A DNA stretch of 64,000 nt, taken from positions 10,001-74,000 of the forward strand of contig NW_026111823.1 in the NCBI RefSeq assembly GCF_024679095.1, read 5' to 3'. The notes under the pieces were generated by a model. It worked only from the letters and a program-made list of their open reading frames with translations. It made no database searches and was not told the origin of the DNA. How positions within the stretch are numbered: position 1 is the stretch's first letter; each line of letters opens with the position of its first letter. The translations under genes were made by a program, and so were the position numbers. Source of the DNA: Eriocheir sinensis (lineage: Eukaryota > Arthropoda > Malacostraca > Decapoda > Varunidae). Positions 52,973 through 63,174 of this stretch are shown piece by piece.

Positions 52973-53045
52973 ATGGCAGTAGTAGTAGTAGTAGTAATAG
53001 TAGTAGTAGTAATAGTAATAGTAGTAGTAGTGTTAGTAGTAGTTA
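52575..53045. repeat. Imperfect (AGT)n array
   Basis: About 470 bp of AGT/GGT/AAT trinucleotides, mirror of 42,037-42,535. Encoded Val/Leu runs are not genes. Confidence 0.95.
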
Positions 53046-53083
53046 GTCATAATTCGATCGAAGATATGGTTATTTTTCTAATC

Positions 53084-53085
<2 letters not shown>

Positions 53086-53157
<72 letters not shown>
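53086..53157. repeat. (AC)n microsatellite
   Basis: About 72 bp of AC; longer than its mirror at 41,950-42,000. Confidence 0.96.
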
Positions 53158-53161
<4 letters not shown>

Positions 53162-53811
53162 CCTTTCCTTTCTTCCCCCCTACCCTCTATCCATGCCCCT
53201 CATCAATCTCCCCACCCCTTTCCTCTCTACTGCTACTCTCCCTCCCCTTCTTCCTCCTCTCGCCCCCTCCTCTTCCTTCTTCTTATTGTAAATGTCCCCA
53301 ATTCTCTTCTTTACTCTCACTCTACCCCTTTACACCCTTGCACCATCCCTCCCCACTCTATTCTGACATTACATCCTCCTCCTCTCCCATCTCTCCATCT
53401 TGCTTAGCTAATCGGATTACCACCTCAACAGCCGCATCAAACAAGCGATCGGATATTGAAGAGTTGATTCGGTGATCATACGAAATCACTTAATCGCCAA
53501 AAAAGAGAAAAAAAAAGAAAAAAAAAACATTACCAAAGAAACGGCTCGCCGCCCTAATCGTCATAATTCATCAGTATTGTATTTTTTCCATATTTATTTT
53601 TTCTATATTTATTTTTTCTTTGATTATTTTTTGTCTGTTATTGATTTATTTCATTAGATGTCCGTCATTGGAGGAGGCTGGTAGGAAGAGAAAAGGAAGG
53701 GAAGACGGGAAATGAGGCGGAGAAATGAGGAGGAAAAAAAGTGGAGGAACCAGAGATGGGTGGTGGAGTTGAAGTGAGATGAAGAGGACTGGAAAGGAAT
53801 GAGAAGAACGG

Positions 53812-54190
53812 TGTAACGGGCTTGTCGGGGGGCGTTTAAAGGGTGTTGATTAAGACTTCAGCTTCCTTAAGGCGAATTATATTCGTAGCCTTTATGTACA
53901 AGAAGCGACGGAGCGAGAGCGACTATCGTTGTGTGTCAGTCGGACTCTCGTGAAGGAGTGGCGAGTTACAGGTTGGAAAATAATTGTTACAATTGGTCAC
54001 GTATGTCAAGGTGACCTCCACGCACCATCGGAGTGCGAAGTATACAAAACTGAGACGGTAAACACTGACGGACGACATTCCTATAAGGTGGCGTGATCTA
54101 TCTGTCGTGGGTTTTTCCATTGACAATTGTATGCATAATTCGTGGTGATAGTAAATAATAATAATAATACATTGATATCCTACTATAACA
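53812..54190 (-). repeat. 3' LTR
   Basis: Bounded by TG...CA (plus strand TGTAACGGG...CTATAACA). It matches 62,006-62,384 at a constant offset of 8,194 bp with no indels. No obvious polypurine tract precedes it in element orientation. Confidence 0.93.
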
Positions 54191-54577
54191 CTGCTCGGTC
54201 ACCTACCAGTGATCGCGACCACGCGATATACAAAAATCTAAATAGCAGTCTAGTTACCATGAACATACATAGCGGGAGTTTGTCAAGCAGACTGCCTATG
54301 ATACAATTACATTAAAACACTGGCTATGTAAGAACAGATGTGGAGTTATAATATAAATAGTGAGAGGGAAACCACAACGTGTGACATGAAACATAAGAAA
54401 CCTCTCAAAAGATAAATATAAGGACACATGTATAAGAAGCTATCAACTGGCATAGTTACAGACAATGAAACGTTGATCTAGCTCCTAAAAAAAAATACAG
54501 TAGTGAAACACAGTACAATGTTAAGTATAGGAGCAGCCAGGTTTCTGTCCCCTGACTTGTCTGAGAAAAGGAAAAAA

Positions 54578-55530
54578 CTACCTTGCCAGTGGCCTCCCTG
54601 CATCCAGTCGCCGTGTCTGCACAACCAAATAATCGTGCAGGACAGAGTTTCTCCTAATAAGGTAGCACATGACGACGAGACTGACGAACATCAGAAACAT
54701 TGGTACAAAAAATCCAGGGTACAGGTAGGGGAGATGCAAATAATCAGGCAGCGTTTCCTCCAGGGTTTCCGCAAACTCTGTTTTCTTTGCGAAAGACAAT
54801 GAATTAAGGGAATTAGTCACATACGAGATGCTGGAGAAATGAATGTCATCGAGAGACCGTAGAGGAAACGCTCGATGGGAAATATTGGCCGTGAAAACCA
54901 GACGGATCCGGGACGGGTACGTTGTTATGTTAGTGGAGCGGATATAGCATGCTTCCGCTACCATCTTATTTGTCTGCTCTAGCAGTTCCTCAATGTTAGT
55001 ATGCAATTGCGCAAGTTTTCTACAATTGGCGTTGATCACCCTGCGATTTCGAGCAGCAAAGGAAAGTACATGAGCGTAGTGGTCCGCAAATCGCGAACGT
55101 CCTCGTCGGTAGCCGTACCGAAAAGGAACTTTGAGGCGGACCCAACGATGTTGAGCAACCCCTCTTTACCTGAGAGTGAACTGAGTGAAAACTATAATCC
55201 ATGTTTACCTCATCAACTTTTCCCGTAAGAACAGAATCCTATCCTCCAGTAGTTGAAAAGAGTCAGAGAGTTGGTACTAGAAGGTGCCTTTGATTCTCTA
55301 GTCTTGGTAGCCCGTATGGCGTCTGCCATGCCGATTAGTTTTTCTGAGACTATCCTGATTGTGTCCGTGGTGTTGGTCAAGGAAGTATATGGATGTTTTA
55401 CGAGGAGCACATCTTCTATGAGGAAGACCTCTCCTATGTGTGCCGTGAGGGCACCAGGCTTCAGGTGGATGGGTGTTGTTGCAAGCTGGGAGCCGAGGGA
55501 CAACAAGATGGTCAGAAAACGCAACATCAT
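54578..55530 (-). pseudogene. Env-like frame downstream of pol (broken)
   Basis: After integrase, the minus strand has a piece at 55,530-55,213 that begins with a hydrophobic signal-peptide-like stretch. A second piece, 55,039-54,578, carries NIT and NIS glycosylation sequons and a single strong membrane segment near its C-terminus (about 54,690-54,630), followed by a basic tail. About 170 bp between them are in other frames, so the gene is interrupted. Position, signal, single C-terminal anchor and sequons fit an envelope glycoprotein as in errantivirus-type Gypsy elements. Sequence identity to any named env family was not established. Confidence 0.55.
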
Positions 55531-55557
55531 GATCTGAAAGTGGTGGGAATGAAGTAT

Positions 55558-56409
55558 TTAAACCCGTGGTCTCAAGTTATAGCTATGGGGGTTGGGATTA
55601 TCTTGTTGAACATTTGACTCTGAGGGGGAAGTACCAATATCAAGGTCCAAAGGTGAGGGAATTACTTTCAGACGATCACTGTGAACTTCTAGACTGACTC
55701 CACTATTCAACTCGAGAACCTCGAACCGATTTCCCCTGACATTCCGAACAACTCGGTAAGGACCCACATATCTAGCCCCGAGTTTCGAACTCCTTTCCGC
55801 TTGCTTAATCATGACTGTGTCACCCTCTTTGAAATTCACCGGGACGGCCTGTTTGTGTTGTTTTGACATCATTTCCACCTTCGTAGCTTTTAACGTACAC
55901 CTAACTTCTGAGTGTATCTTGGAAAATATATGCATCTGCTGTTGTGCGTACCTATCAATGTTGTAGAGAGGTTGTTGTGGGATTGTTAGGGAGTCGTACG
56001 GAAGACGTTTCTCCACCCCATATAAGATGTAGTAAGGAGACTTCCCCGTAGAGTCGTTTACCGACGTATTTATGGAAGCGGCTATATGCGATAGCCAATC
56101 CTCCCAGTTATCGTGGAGATCGTTCACGATAGGCCTGAGGACCTGTAAGATTTTCCTATTAGCCCTCTCCGCCAACCCATTAGCAGCTGGGTGGTAAGCT
56201 GTGATGAAGGATTGCGTGATGTTAAACTGAGCGCATATTTCGCTCAATACTGAGTTCCTAAACTCGGTGCCATTGTCACTCAAAAGAATTCGAGGAGACG
56301 AATGTGGACACAACACGTGAGTCACGAGGGCATGGGCCACGCGTGTGGCTGTCTTGTCCTTGAGAGGCGCTAGAACTAGAAACCTAGAGAACTGGTCGAC
56401 GCACACCAA
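55558..56409 (-). CDS. Integrase catalytic core and GPY/F tail
   Basis: A 283-codon open piece. SDNGTEF supplies the second acidic residue (D45) and AERAN the glutamate (E81), with the normal 35-residue spacing of the D,D-35-E core. The first aspartate lies upstream of this Met, beyond position 56,409 and after the TAA at 56,491. The C-terminal part has the YVGPYRV GPY/F motif (about residues 215-221) and ends YNLRPRV. No chromodomain is seen. The enzyme would insert element DNA, fitting the 4-bp duplication. It is followed after about 28 bp by the env-like frame. Confidence 0.88.
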   Translation of the reverse strand: MVCVDQFSRFLVLAPLKDKTATRVAHALVTHVLCPHSSPRILLSDNGTEFRNSVLSEICAQFNITQSFITAYHPAANGLAERANRKILQVLRPIVNDLHDNWEDWLSHIAASINTSVNDSTGKSPYYILYGVEKRLPYDSLTIPQQPLYNIDRYAQQQMHIFSKIHSEVRCTLKATKVEMMSKQHKQAVPVNFKEGDTVMIKQAERSSKLGARYVGPYRVVRNVRGNRFEVLELNSGVSLEVHSDRLKVIPSPLDLDIGTSPSESNVQQDNPNPHSYNLRPRV

Positions 56410-56490
56410 TAAGTAGCGCGAGCCATGTTGGCTCTGGGGGAGCTGTAATAAGTCTATATTAACAACATCCCATGGCGCCTCTGGGACTGG

Positions 56491-56736
56491 TTATTGCAAC
56501 ATAGGTGCTGGCCCTTTGACGGACCCCTTGTGCTTAGCACAAACGACGCAATGTGCGACATGTTTTTCTACATCAACCCGTAATGTGGGCCAGTAGAATT
56601 TTCGTCTGGTGACAGATAGCGTCTTGTCTCTTCCTGGGTGACCCGCAATGGGTGTGTTATGGACCAGCTTAAGCGTCACGGGGACGTATTTGTCTGGGAT
56701 GACCAGTTGGTCTATAGGTACCGGTTTGCTGGCCAT
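56491..56736 (-). pseudogene. Integrase N-terminal HHCC zinc finger
   Basis: An 81-codon minus piece with LVHNTPIAGHPGRDKTL, FYWPTLRVDV and HCVVCAKHKG, giving the H-H-C-C zinc-binding set of retroelement integrases. It is out of frame with the RNase H piece and ends at a TAA (56,493-56,491), after which the integrase core continues. The break means no single integrase chain is encoded. Confidence 0.85.
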
Positions 56737-57923
56737 GACCTACAAAGGAGGTTGTCCTCTGATAGGAAGAATTGCGAAAAGGGAACTGGCAATTCAGGAA
56801 GGTTTGATTCGTCTCCCGACTCGAGGGCGTAAATTAACCTCTTCCACACAGGGTGGTCTCGCTGAGCAGTGTGTAGCTCAGGTGAAGTGAAGTTGTGGAT
56901 GACCTCTGGGGTGGTAATCGCGCCTATCGGAATATTCCGAGATAAGGCATCTGCGACCACATTTGTTTTCCCGGTGATGTATTTTATCTCCGGATTGTAT
57001 GCTTGGATCGTTAAGAACCATCTTGCCAGACGACCGTGTAGGTTTTTTCTCTTGAAAAGATCAGTTACGGCCGCGTGGTCCGTATACACAACAATTTTGT
57101 ACCCCATCACTATGTCACGAAAATGCTTCAGAGCCCACACAATGGCAAGAGCCTCTAGGTGGGTAGCAGAATAGTTCTTTTCCGGAGCTGTAAGTACTCG
57201 ACTGGCGAACGCTATCACATGCTTTTTGCCGGACTTGTCTGTTTGCATCAGCGCGGCTCCTACTCCACTAGCCGAAGCGTCGGTACAAAGCTGAAAGGGG
57301 TCCTTGAAATCCGGAAAGACAAGGACCGGAGCCTGTATTAGCGCTTTCTTTAAATCCTCAAAACTCGTTTGTTGAGCTGGGAGCCACTGAAATGGTACGT
57401 CTTTCTTTAAAAGATGGGTTAGGGGACTCGCGCGTGCTGCGAAGTCCTTAATGAAAGGTCTGTAATAACCTGCGACACCCAAGAAAGACCGTACCTTGTC
57501 CGCAGACGTTGGCTGAGGGAACTCGGCAATAGCCTTTATTTTGTCGTCCACCGTGTGGATGCCGAATTCGTCCACGACATGCCCCAAGAACTTGATCCGA
57601 GGCTTTAAAAATTCACATTTGGTGATTTTGAGCTTTAATCCGACCTCTTGAAGTCTGTGTAGGACTGCTTTTAGTGTTTCCATGTGTACATGCACGTCTT
57701 TACTTGCTATGATGATGTCGTCTAAATACACATAGACAGAGTTGCCCAGCAAGTCACCAAAAATACTGCTCATTGTCCTTTGGAAGGTCAAGGGAGCTCC
57801 TTTGAGCCCGAACGGCATCCTCGTCCACTCATAGTGGCCATGAGGCGTGCTGAAAGCCGTTATTTCACGTGACTCGGGTTCCATGGGCATTGGGCAGTTG
57901 CCAGTAGCCACTGACCAGATCAA
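56712..57923 (-). CDS. RT palm/thumb and RNase H segment of pol
   Basis: An open 403-codon piece. It contains the RT block ITAFSTPHGHYEW..MPFGLKGAP (residues 21-44), the catalytic YLDD at 66-69, FLGHVV near 112-117, the GYYRPFIKDF block near 152-161, and RNase H starting TDAS at 214-217. YTDHAAVTDLF and the ITGKTNVVADALSR block, typical of Gypsy RNase H, follow. It copies element RNA into DNA in the family. The ATG shown is only the first Met of the open piece; the true pol start lies upstream across frameshifts. The piece ends before the integrase zinc finger, in another frame. Confidence 0.9.
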   Translation of the reverse strand: MIWSVATGNCPMPMEPESREITAFSTPHGHYEWTRMPFGLKGAPLTFQRTMSSIFGDLLGNSVYVYLDDIIIASKDVHVHMETLKAVLHRLQEVGLKLKITKCEFLKPRIKFLGHVVDEFGIHTVDDKIKAIAEFPQPTSADKVRSFLGVAGYYRPFIKDFAARASPLTHLLKKDVPFQWLPAQQTSFEDLKKALIQAPVLVFPDFKDPFQLCTDASASGVGAALMQTDKSGKKHVIAFASRVLTAPEKNYSATHLEALAIVWALKHFRDIVMGYKIVVYTDHAAVTDLFKRKNLHGRLARWFLTIQAYNPEIKYITGKTNVVADALSRNIPIGAITTPEVIHNFTSPELHTAQRDHPVWKRLIYALESGDESNLPELPVPFSQFFLSEDNLLCRSWPANRYL

Positions 57924-58300
57924 GACTCGTAAAGACTTTATTTCCTCTACCGAGACACATCAGAAGATCTCGAAGAACGGGAAGCGGAAAATGATCATCC
58001 ACGGTCGCGGTGTTCACACGCCGGAAATCAATCACAGGGCGATAAGAGCCGTCTTTCTTTGGAACCAGAAACAAGGGTGAATTCCACGGGGAATTTGATT
58101 CTTTGATGACACCTTGTTCTAACATTTCAGAGATAATTTTGTTGCACCACCTCCCTCTGACTGTGGGGGAGCTTGTACGCATTGACATATACAGGATTTG
58201 TATTGGGTTTTAACTTAATGTGGTGTTCAGCACACTGCGTAACTCCAAGCGGCTCGCCTGGTAGAGCAAGCGCCCCCCGATAGTGTTCCAGAAGCTGGAC
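57865..58300 (-). pseudogene. RT N-terminal (fingers) region, broken
   Basis: The frame 59,113-58,127 ends with the KLPHSQREVV block that starts Gypsy RTs. The next frame, 58,188-57,865, holds GVIKESNSPWNSPLFLVPKK, YRPVIDFRRVN and the FTSLDLVSGYWQ block (first catalytic aspartate in SLDL). The two frames differ, so a frameshift lies near 58,140, and another near 57,890 separates this from the palm. Confidence 0.85.
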
Positions 58301-58899
58301 TAAGGTTGGCTTAATTTCGGAATAGTGTGCCACTTTTAGGAATGCCTCTAAATTAGCTGTGTCTTGTTCGGGAGAAGCCTGACACGCCGAGGTTATGCCT
58401 GAGACTTGGGCTGAAGGGTATTCAGCTGGTTCCGGGGTGACATTTCTTCCATACACTAGACACTGGCATAATCGAACACCGTGTCTTAAGGATACAGGGG
58501 ATCCAGACGTGTTTATTACCAATGCCTCTGCAAAACCTCCTTCCTTGATTGTCGCAAGAGTTACCTCCACCGTCACGCGGTGTATGTGAGGAGCTCCGTC
58601 GATACACACATCACTGCCCGTCGGAGGGGCGTTAGGCAAACGGATTTTAACAAGTTTTGCAGCCCGATCCGGAACTATATGAGGACCTTCTACGACTGCC
58701 GTTACTGTCCACCACAAGTCTGCAATGGTTTCGTGTGGTTTGACCGTAAGAGGTGACACTTGGGCGGTGGCAGTCCCTGAGTCTGTGGTAGGTTGGACAT
58801 TTTCCACCTCTGAGGGTGAGATTACAGTTGACAGAGGCGATGGATTTACCATCCCCTGTATGCGTCGGCCTTGATACACGATCGCGTTGCTTTCAGGGT

Positions 58900-59297
58900 T
58901 TATGGTTATGTGCAGGTCTTTCATGGCGTTTAATCCTAAGATCCCATCCACAGGTAAAGCAAACCTGCTAGAGACATAAAAGAAATCTCGAAAGGGACAT
59001 ACTTTTTCATGTAAGCTGACTGTTAGTGGTACTCGCCCAAGGATTCCCAAAGTGGTGCCCGTCACGCCTTCCACATTCAGGTCGTTCTCTTGGAGCGGCC
59101 AAATTTCCCCCACTCGCTTGTCGTGTCAGTGACCTGTAAGCGGAGTCGGATATGACATTGACTGTGGCACCTGTGTCAACCGCTAGGGTGAGTGAAATTC
59201 TGCCCACCTTGCAAGGGAGGGCAATTATGCTTGTCCGTCCCAAGGCGGCAATGACGGAGTCAAGTTGCTCCCAATTAGTATTTTCTTTAAGGGACAC
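58900..59297 (-). pseudogene. Retropepsin-like aspartic protease (frameshifted)
   Basis: The frame 59,297-59,007 has the active-site triad region DTGA at residues 41-44, after a hydrophobic strand, as in retroviral-type proteases. The second conserved block (DGILGLNAM) is in the next frame, 59,113-58,127, so a frameshift near 59,110 splits the enzyme. The protease would process the Gag-Pol precursor. It lies between the nucleocapsid knuckle and RT, as usual for Gypsy elements. Confidence 0.8.
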
Positions 59298-59327
59298 TTG
59301 GATGTACGCCTCGGGGCTGTCACGAAG

Positions 59328-59904
59328 TCATGTCTTTTTATTCTGAGAAGAGGAGTGTGGTTTACTGTCCGCTGAGGACTTGTACTTCTGTTCCTCCTTG
59401 GCCTTTTGTATTGCAGAACAACTGTCTGAATCATGAAAACAATTCCCGTGGATATGGCAAAAGGCAGCCTTCCGCTGATGGTTTGGCCTAGGGTTCCTGT
59501 GTGATGAATGATGCCCGCCCCTGTAACCTCCTGACCTCCTATCTGAGCCCTGTCTTGAATGTGTTGATTCCCTACGTTTCGCGAAGCAAGAATGTTCAGA
59601 ATGTCCTGATTGCTTGCAAAAATTGCAGGTGAGAGAGACCTTACTTTGAGCCTGTAATACTGCGGCTGGTGCGAGGGGATGCTGGTGAGGGTGTCCTTGA
59701 ACCTTGAGTGGGTTGTAAGTATGCAGACGAAACCGGGGGTGAACGAATTCTGCGGCCTGTAATTGATAAATAATGAGTGCCTGAACATAAGATTACCTTA
59801 GTAAATTCACTGGTTTTGATATCGTGTTCCGGTCCCTCTTCACTTGAAGGACGAGCCAACTGTTTAAAGGTGTCGCCGAGTTTAGCGAGAGTGTCTTTGT
59901 TCAT
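59328..59904 (-). pseudogene. Gag C-terminal fragments with zinc knuckle
   Basis: A CCHC zinc knuckle of form C-x2-C-x4-H-x4-C is encoded at 59,627-59,586, the nucleocapsid signature that binds genomic RNA. A second cluster with C and H residues follows at about 59,455-59,415. The stretch 59,904-59,641 (MNKDTLAKLGDTFKQLARPS start) lies in a different frame and may be an upstream gag piece. The knuckle frame ends at a TGA (59,330-59,328), and the protease reads on in the same frame. That could be a natural gag stop or a mutation. Confidence 0.7.
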
Positions 59905-61029
59905 ACTATGGTGTAAATCATTTACAAAATAGGAGCATATGTTGATAGCTGTAAATATGAACCAATAAACGGAACGTGTATGAATGAATAGTTTGCGTTG
60001 AAACCCTAAAAAGGCAAGAAAGAATGGCTAGCAAGGTGCCTGTTTAGACGTAATAGAAGTTAAGGTTATAATGGAATGCCCTAATGATATGGGTATATAT
60101 AGAAAGAATAACTACTATATAAACAAAGTGGTATGTTAAGTGAGTATATCATTGAAGCTCACGTTTTCTCTCGAGCGGTGAAAAGAAAACGGAGGCAGGG
60201 CACACTGATGAAGATTAACTTTGATCAGGGAACTCACACTATACTCAATAGACTCGCTAGCAAACAATAAGAAAGAATCAATATCGTATGCGAATGAACG
60301 TTACTCTCACAATTATGACTGAATAACAGTGTTAGGAACACAGAAATAAAAAATCGTGCCCCTGCACGGACAATAATGAAAATAAGCCGAGTCGGCATAT
60401 TTGGACAAGAAGGGAATACCCACAAATACCAAGATTAATCAGCTGATGTAGTGGAGAGGGCGACGGCTTGTGATGCCCTGGGGTACGTGCAGTCGTTGTA
60501 GGCGCGTCAGGAAACCTCGGCCGCGGCCACAGCGGCGGTGAGAGGTGAGGGATGGGCTGACATCGGAGGACTCGCAATGGAGGTTGAAAAACTGCTGACC
60601 CAGCAATTTGAGCGGCCGCGAGAGCGCGGATGGGAGCCGGTACACTGCCGCCAGACGAATGATGGCCGCGTCGTCCTTGTTATAGTAAGAGATGGGCGGC
60701 GGTGGCAGATAAGACGACTTGGGTGTGCAACCTCTTGAGAAGACGCCTTGCAAGAAACGGTAGTGGGAACAGCTTGCAGTCACCGGGAGATGGCCGCGGG
60801 TACCCTTGCTGACTGTTTGCCGGAAGAGGTTTGGGCCGATGCTCCCGGCAGCGGCGGTGGTGCCGCCAGCTGTGGAGCGAGGGGCATGTGGGGTGTCCCA
60901 AGGTCAGCGGGGCGTGCCTCCTCGTTGCTGGTGTGAATACTTCTTCCGCATCGTGGAGTGGCTTGCAGGGTTCGTAGCAGTGCTGGCTTGAAGCGGGGGA
61001 GCGGGCCCCAGATTGTGGCAGCAGGCCTG
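59905..61029 (-). other. Leader / presumed gag region without recognisable capsid
   Basis: About 1.1 kb between the minisatellites and the nucleocapsid region. The 114-codon minus frame 60,783-60,439 has no recognisable domain. A Gypsy capsid would be expected here, so it is deleted, unrecognisably diverged, or broken up by frameshifts. Confidence 0.5.
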
Positions 61030-61560
61030 TGGGTGTGCTCGGGGCTTGTAGGCTTGACGCCTGTAGAGTTGCTTGAAGCTGGTGTGCTCGAGGCTTGTAG
61101 GCTGGACGCCTGTAGAGTTGCTTGAAGCTGGTGTGCTCGAGGCTTGTAGGCTTGACGCCTGTAGAGTTGCTTGAAGCTGGTGTGCTCGAGGCTTGTAGGC
61201 TGGACGCCTGTAGAGTTGCTTGAAGCTGGTGTGCTCGAGGCTTGTAGGCTTGACGCCTGTAGAGTTGCTTGAAGCTGGTGTGCTCGGGGCTTGTAGGCTG
61301 GACGCCTGTAGAGTTGCTTGAAGCTGGTGTGCTCGAGGCTTGTAGGCTGGACGCCTGTAGAGTTGCTTGTAGCTGGTGTGCTCGAGGCTTGTAGGCTGGA
61401 CGCCTATAGAGTTGCTTGTAGCTGGTGTGCTCGAGGCTTGTAGGCTGGACGCCTGTAGAGTTGCTTGTAGCTGGTGTGCTCGAGGCTTGTAGGCTGGACG
61501 CCTGTAGAGTTGCTGCTGGTGTGCTCGAGGCTTGGAGGCTGTAGAGCCTGTAGGCATGTA
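61030..61560 (-). repeat. 49-bp minisatellite in the element leader
   Basis: About ten units of 49 bp (starts at 61,081, 61,130, 61,179 and so on), with core GTGCTCGAGGCTTGTAGGC. On the minus strand a 217-codon frame runs through. Because 49 is not a multiple of three, successive units are read in all three frames, none of which has a stop. Confidence 0.93.
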
Positions 61561-61574
61561 GGCTGGACGCCTGT

Positions 61575-61845
61575 AGAGTTGCTTGTAGCCGGCGCCTGGT
61601 GAGGTGCTTGTAGCTGGCGCCTAGTGAGGTGCTTGCAGCTGGCGCCTTGTGAGTTGCACGTAGCTGGCGCCTTGAGAGATGCTTGTAGCTGGCGCCTTGT
61701 GAGTTGCACGTAGCTGGCGCCTTGTGAGTTGCACGTAGCTGGCGCCTTGAGAGATGCTTGTAGCTGGCGCCTTGTCAGTTGCACGTAGCTGGCGCCTTGT
61801 GAGTTGCACGTAGCTGGCGCCTTGTGAGATGCCGCGGACGGCTGG
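61575..61845 (-). repeat. 25-bp minisatellite
   Basis: About ten units of 25 bp with core AGCTGGCGCCTTGTGAG (starts 61,637, 61,662, 61,687, 61,712 and so on), continuing directly from the 49-bp array. Confidence 0.92.
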
Positions 61846-61892
61846 TGCGTTGCCGCGGACGGCAGGTGCGTTGCCGCGGACGGCAGGTGCGT
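61829..61892 (-). repeat. 21-bp minisatellite, three units
   Basis: Three copies of TGCCGCGGACGGCAGGTGCGT-type units, adjoining the 25-bp array on the LTR side. Confidence 0.9.
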
Positions 61893-61985
61893 TGACTCCT
61901 TCTTCCCTTGTACGCCTGTCCCCGGAGTTTGTTGGTGAGTTCTCGTGGCTTGGAGGAGAACGAGGTAGCGAAGGCACAGGCGCAG

Positions 61986-62003
61986 GGTGACCGCTGCCAA
62001 CCA
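61986..62003 (-). other. Candidate primer-binding site
   Basis: Directly next to the 5' LTR, the minus strand reads TGGTTGGCAGCGGTCACC. It begins TGG, as sites complementary to a tRNA 3' CCA do. It resembles a leucine-tRNA site with one extra T; the tRNA identity is uncertain. Confidence 0.5.
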
Positions 62004-62005
62004 AA

Positions 62006-62384
62006 TGTAATGGGCTTGTCGGGGGGCGTTTAGAGGGTGTTGATTAAGACTTCAGCTTCCTTAAGGCGAATTATATTCGTAGCCTTTAAGTACAAGAAGC
62101 GACGGAGCGAGAGCGACTGTCGTTGTGTGTCAGTCGGACTCTCGTGAAGGAGTGGCGAGTTACAGGTTGGAAAATAATTGTTACAATTGGTCACGTATGT
62201 CAAGGTGACCTCCGCGCACCATCGGAGTGCGAAGTATACAAAACTGAGAGGGTAAACACTGACGGACGACATTCCTATAAGGTGGCGTGATCTATCTGTC
62301 GTGGGTTTTTCCATTGACAATTGTATGCATAATTCGTGGTGATATTAAATAATAATAATAATACATTGATATCCTACTATAACA
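62006..62384 (-). repeat. 5' LTR
   Basis: Same length as the 3' LTR, starting TGTAATGGG on the plus strand and ending CTATAACA. Differences from the other LTR are scattered single bases only. Confidence 0.93.
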
Positions 62385-62388
62385 ACGG

Positions 62389-62810
62389 AAAGAAAGTGGA
62401 AAAAAAGTAGTAGTAAGGAAGTGGTGCGGAAACTGAGGAAAGGGAAGAAGAAAGGGAAAGGAAACAAGGAGAAGGAAGAAAGAATGAGGAATAGGAACAG
62501 CATGAGAGAAAGGGAGAAGCAAAGAGGAAGTGAAGGAAAAGTAAAAGGGACGGGGAACCACGAAAGCTGACGAGAAAAGAGGGAACCGTCCACTCAGCTC
62601 TCCCCGTCCCTCCCCTTGCTGTTATTGTTGTTGCCTTGTGTTGGCTGATTGGCGGACAGTTGACAGCGACGATCAAGGCAGGGCGGCTCTCAAGACACCT
62701 GATTTCATGTTAATATTTTTCTTATTTGACATTCTTTTCCTTTCAAAAACTTTCTAGAAATCTACTTTCCTTTTTATTATCTTTTCATTTTTTTTCATTT
62801 CTATTTTTAC

Positions 62811-62863
<53 letters not shown>

Positions 62864-62994
62864 TTGTGAAAGATAAACACATTGAGACCAAGCTGTGTCA
62901 TGAGTCGAACTGTTGTGTGTTGCCGGGGGGGGGGAGGCAGGAGCTAGGAGGAGGAAAATAAGAGAATCAGAGGTGGCTTACATTCATATCTCTT

Positions 62995-63026
<32 letters not shown>

Positions 63027-63174
63027 CAAGGAAGGAAGGGGAAGAGAAGGGGAGAGGAAAAGGAATTAGGATTAAGAAGATATTTTAAATTCCCTCTTCC
63101 TCCTCCTCGTCCTCCTCCTCCTCCTCCCCCTCCTCCTCTCCTCCTCCTCCTCCTCCTCTTCCTTGTATTATGGT
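62389..63174. repeat. Right palindrome arm beyond the LTR element
   Basis: Mirror of about 41,314 to 40,262: GTCAACTGTCCGCCAATCAG is found on the minus strand at 62,648-62,667, followed by a TG/GA compound repeat (62,812-62,861), TC (63,001-63,027) and CCT (63,098-63,160). No gene. Confidence 0.85.

Larger units (their letters stand above)
53812..62384 (-). mobile_element. Gypsy-like LTR retrotransposon with env-like frame
   Basis: An 8,573-bp element bounded by two 379-bp LTRs and by the 4-bp target duplication ACGG (53,808-53,811 and 62,385-62,388). It reads on the minus strand. Order from its 5' end: LTR, primer-binding site, tandem-repeat leader, nucleocapsid knuckle, protease, RT, RNase H, integrase, env-like frame, LTR. 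The order PR-RT-RH-IN is that of the Ty3/Gypsy superfamily. I count 7 LTR differences in 379 bp (about 1.8%), suggesting a fairly recent insertion. Stops and frameshifts disrupt pol and env, and no capsid region is recognised, so it is not expected to be autonomous. Confidence 0.93.

Noticed and set aside
61030..61845. CRISPR-like array of regular repeats
   Set aside because: Units of 49 and 25 bp are contiguous without unique spacers, and lie inside an LTR retrotransposon of a eukaryote.
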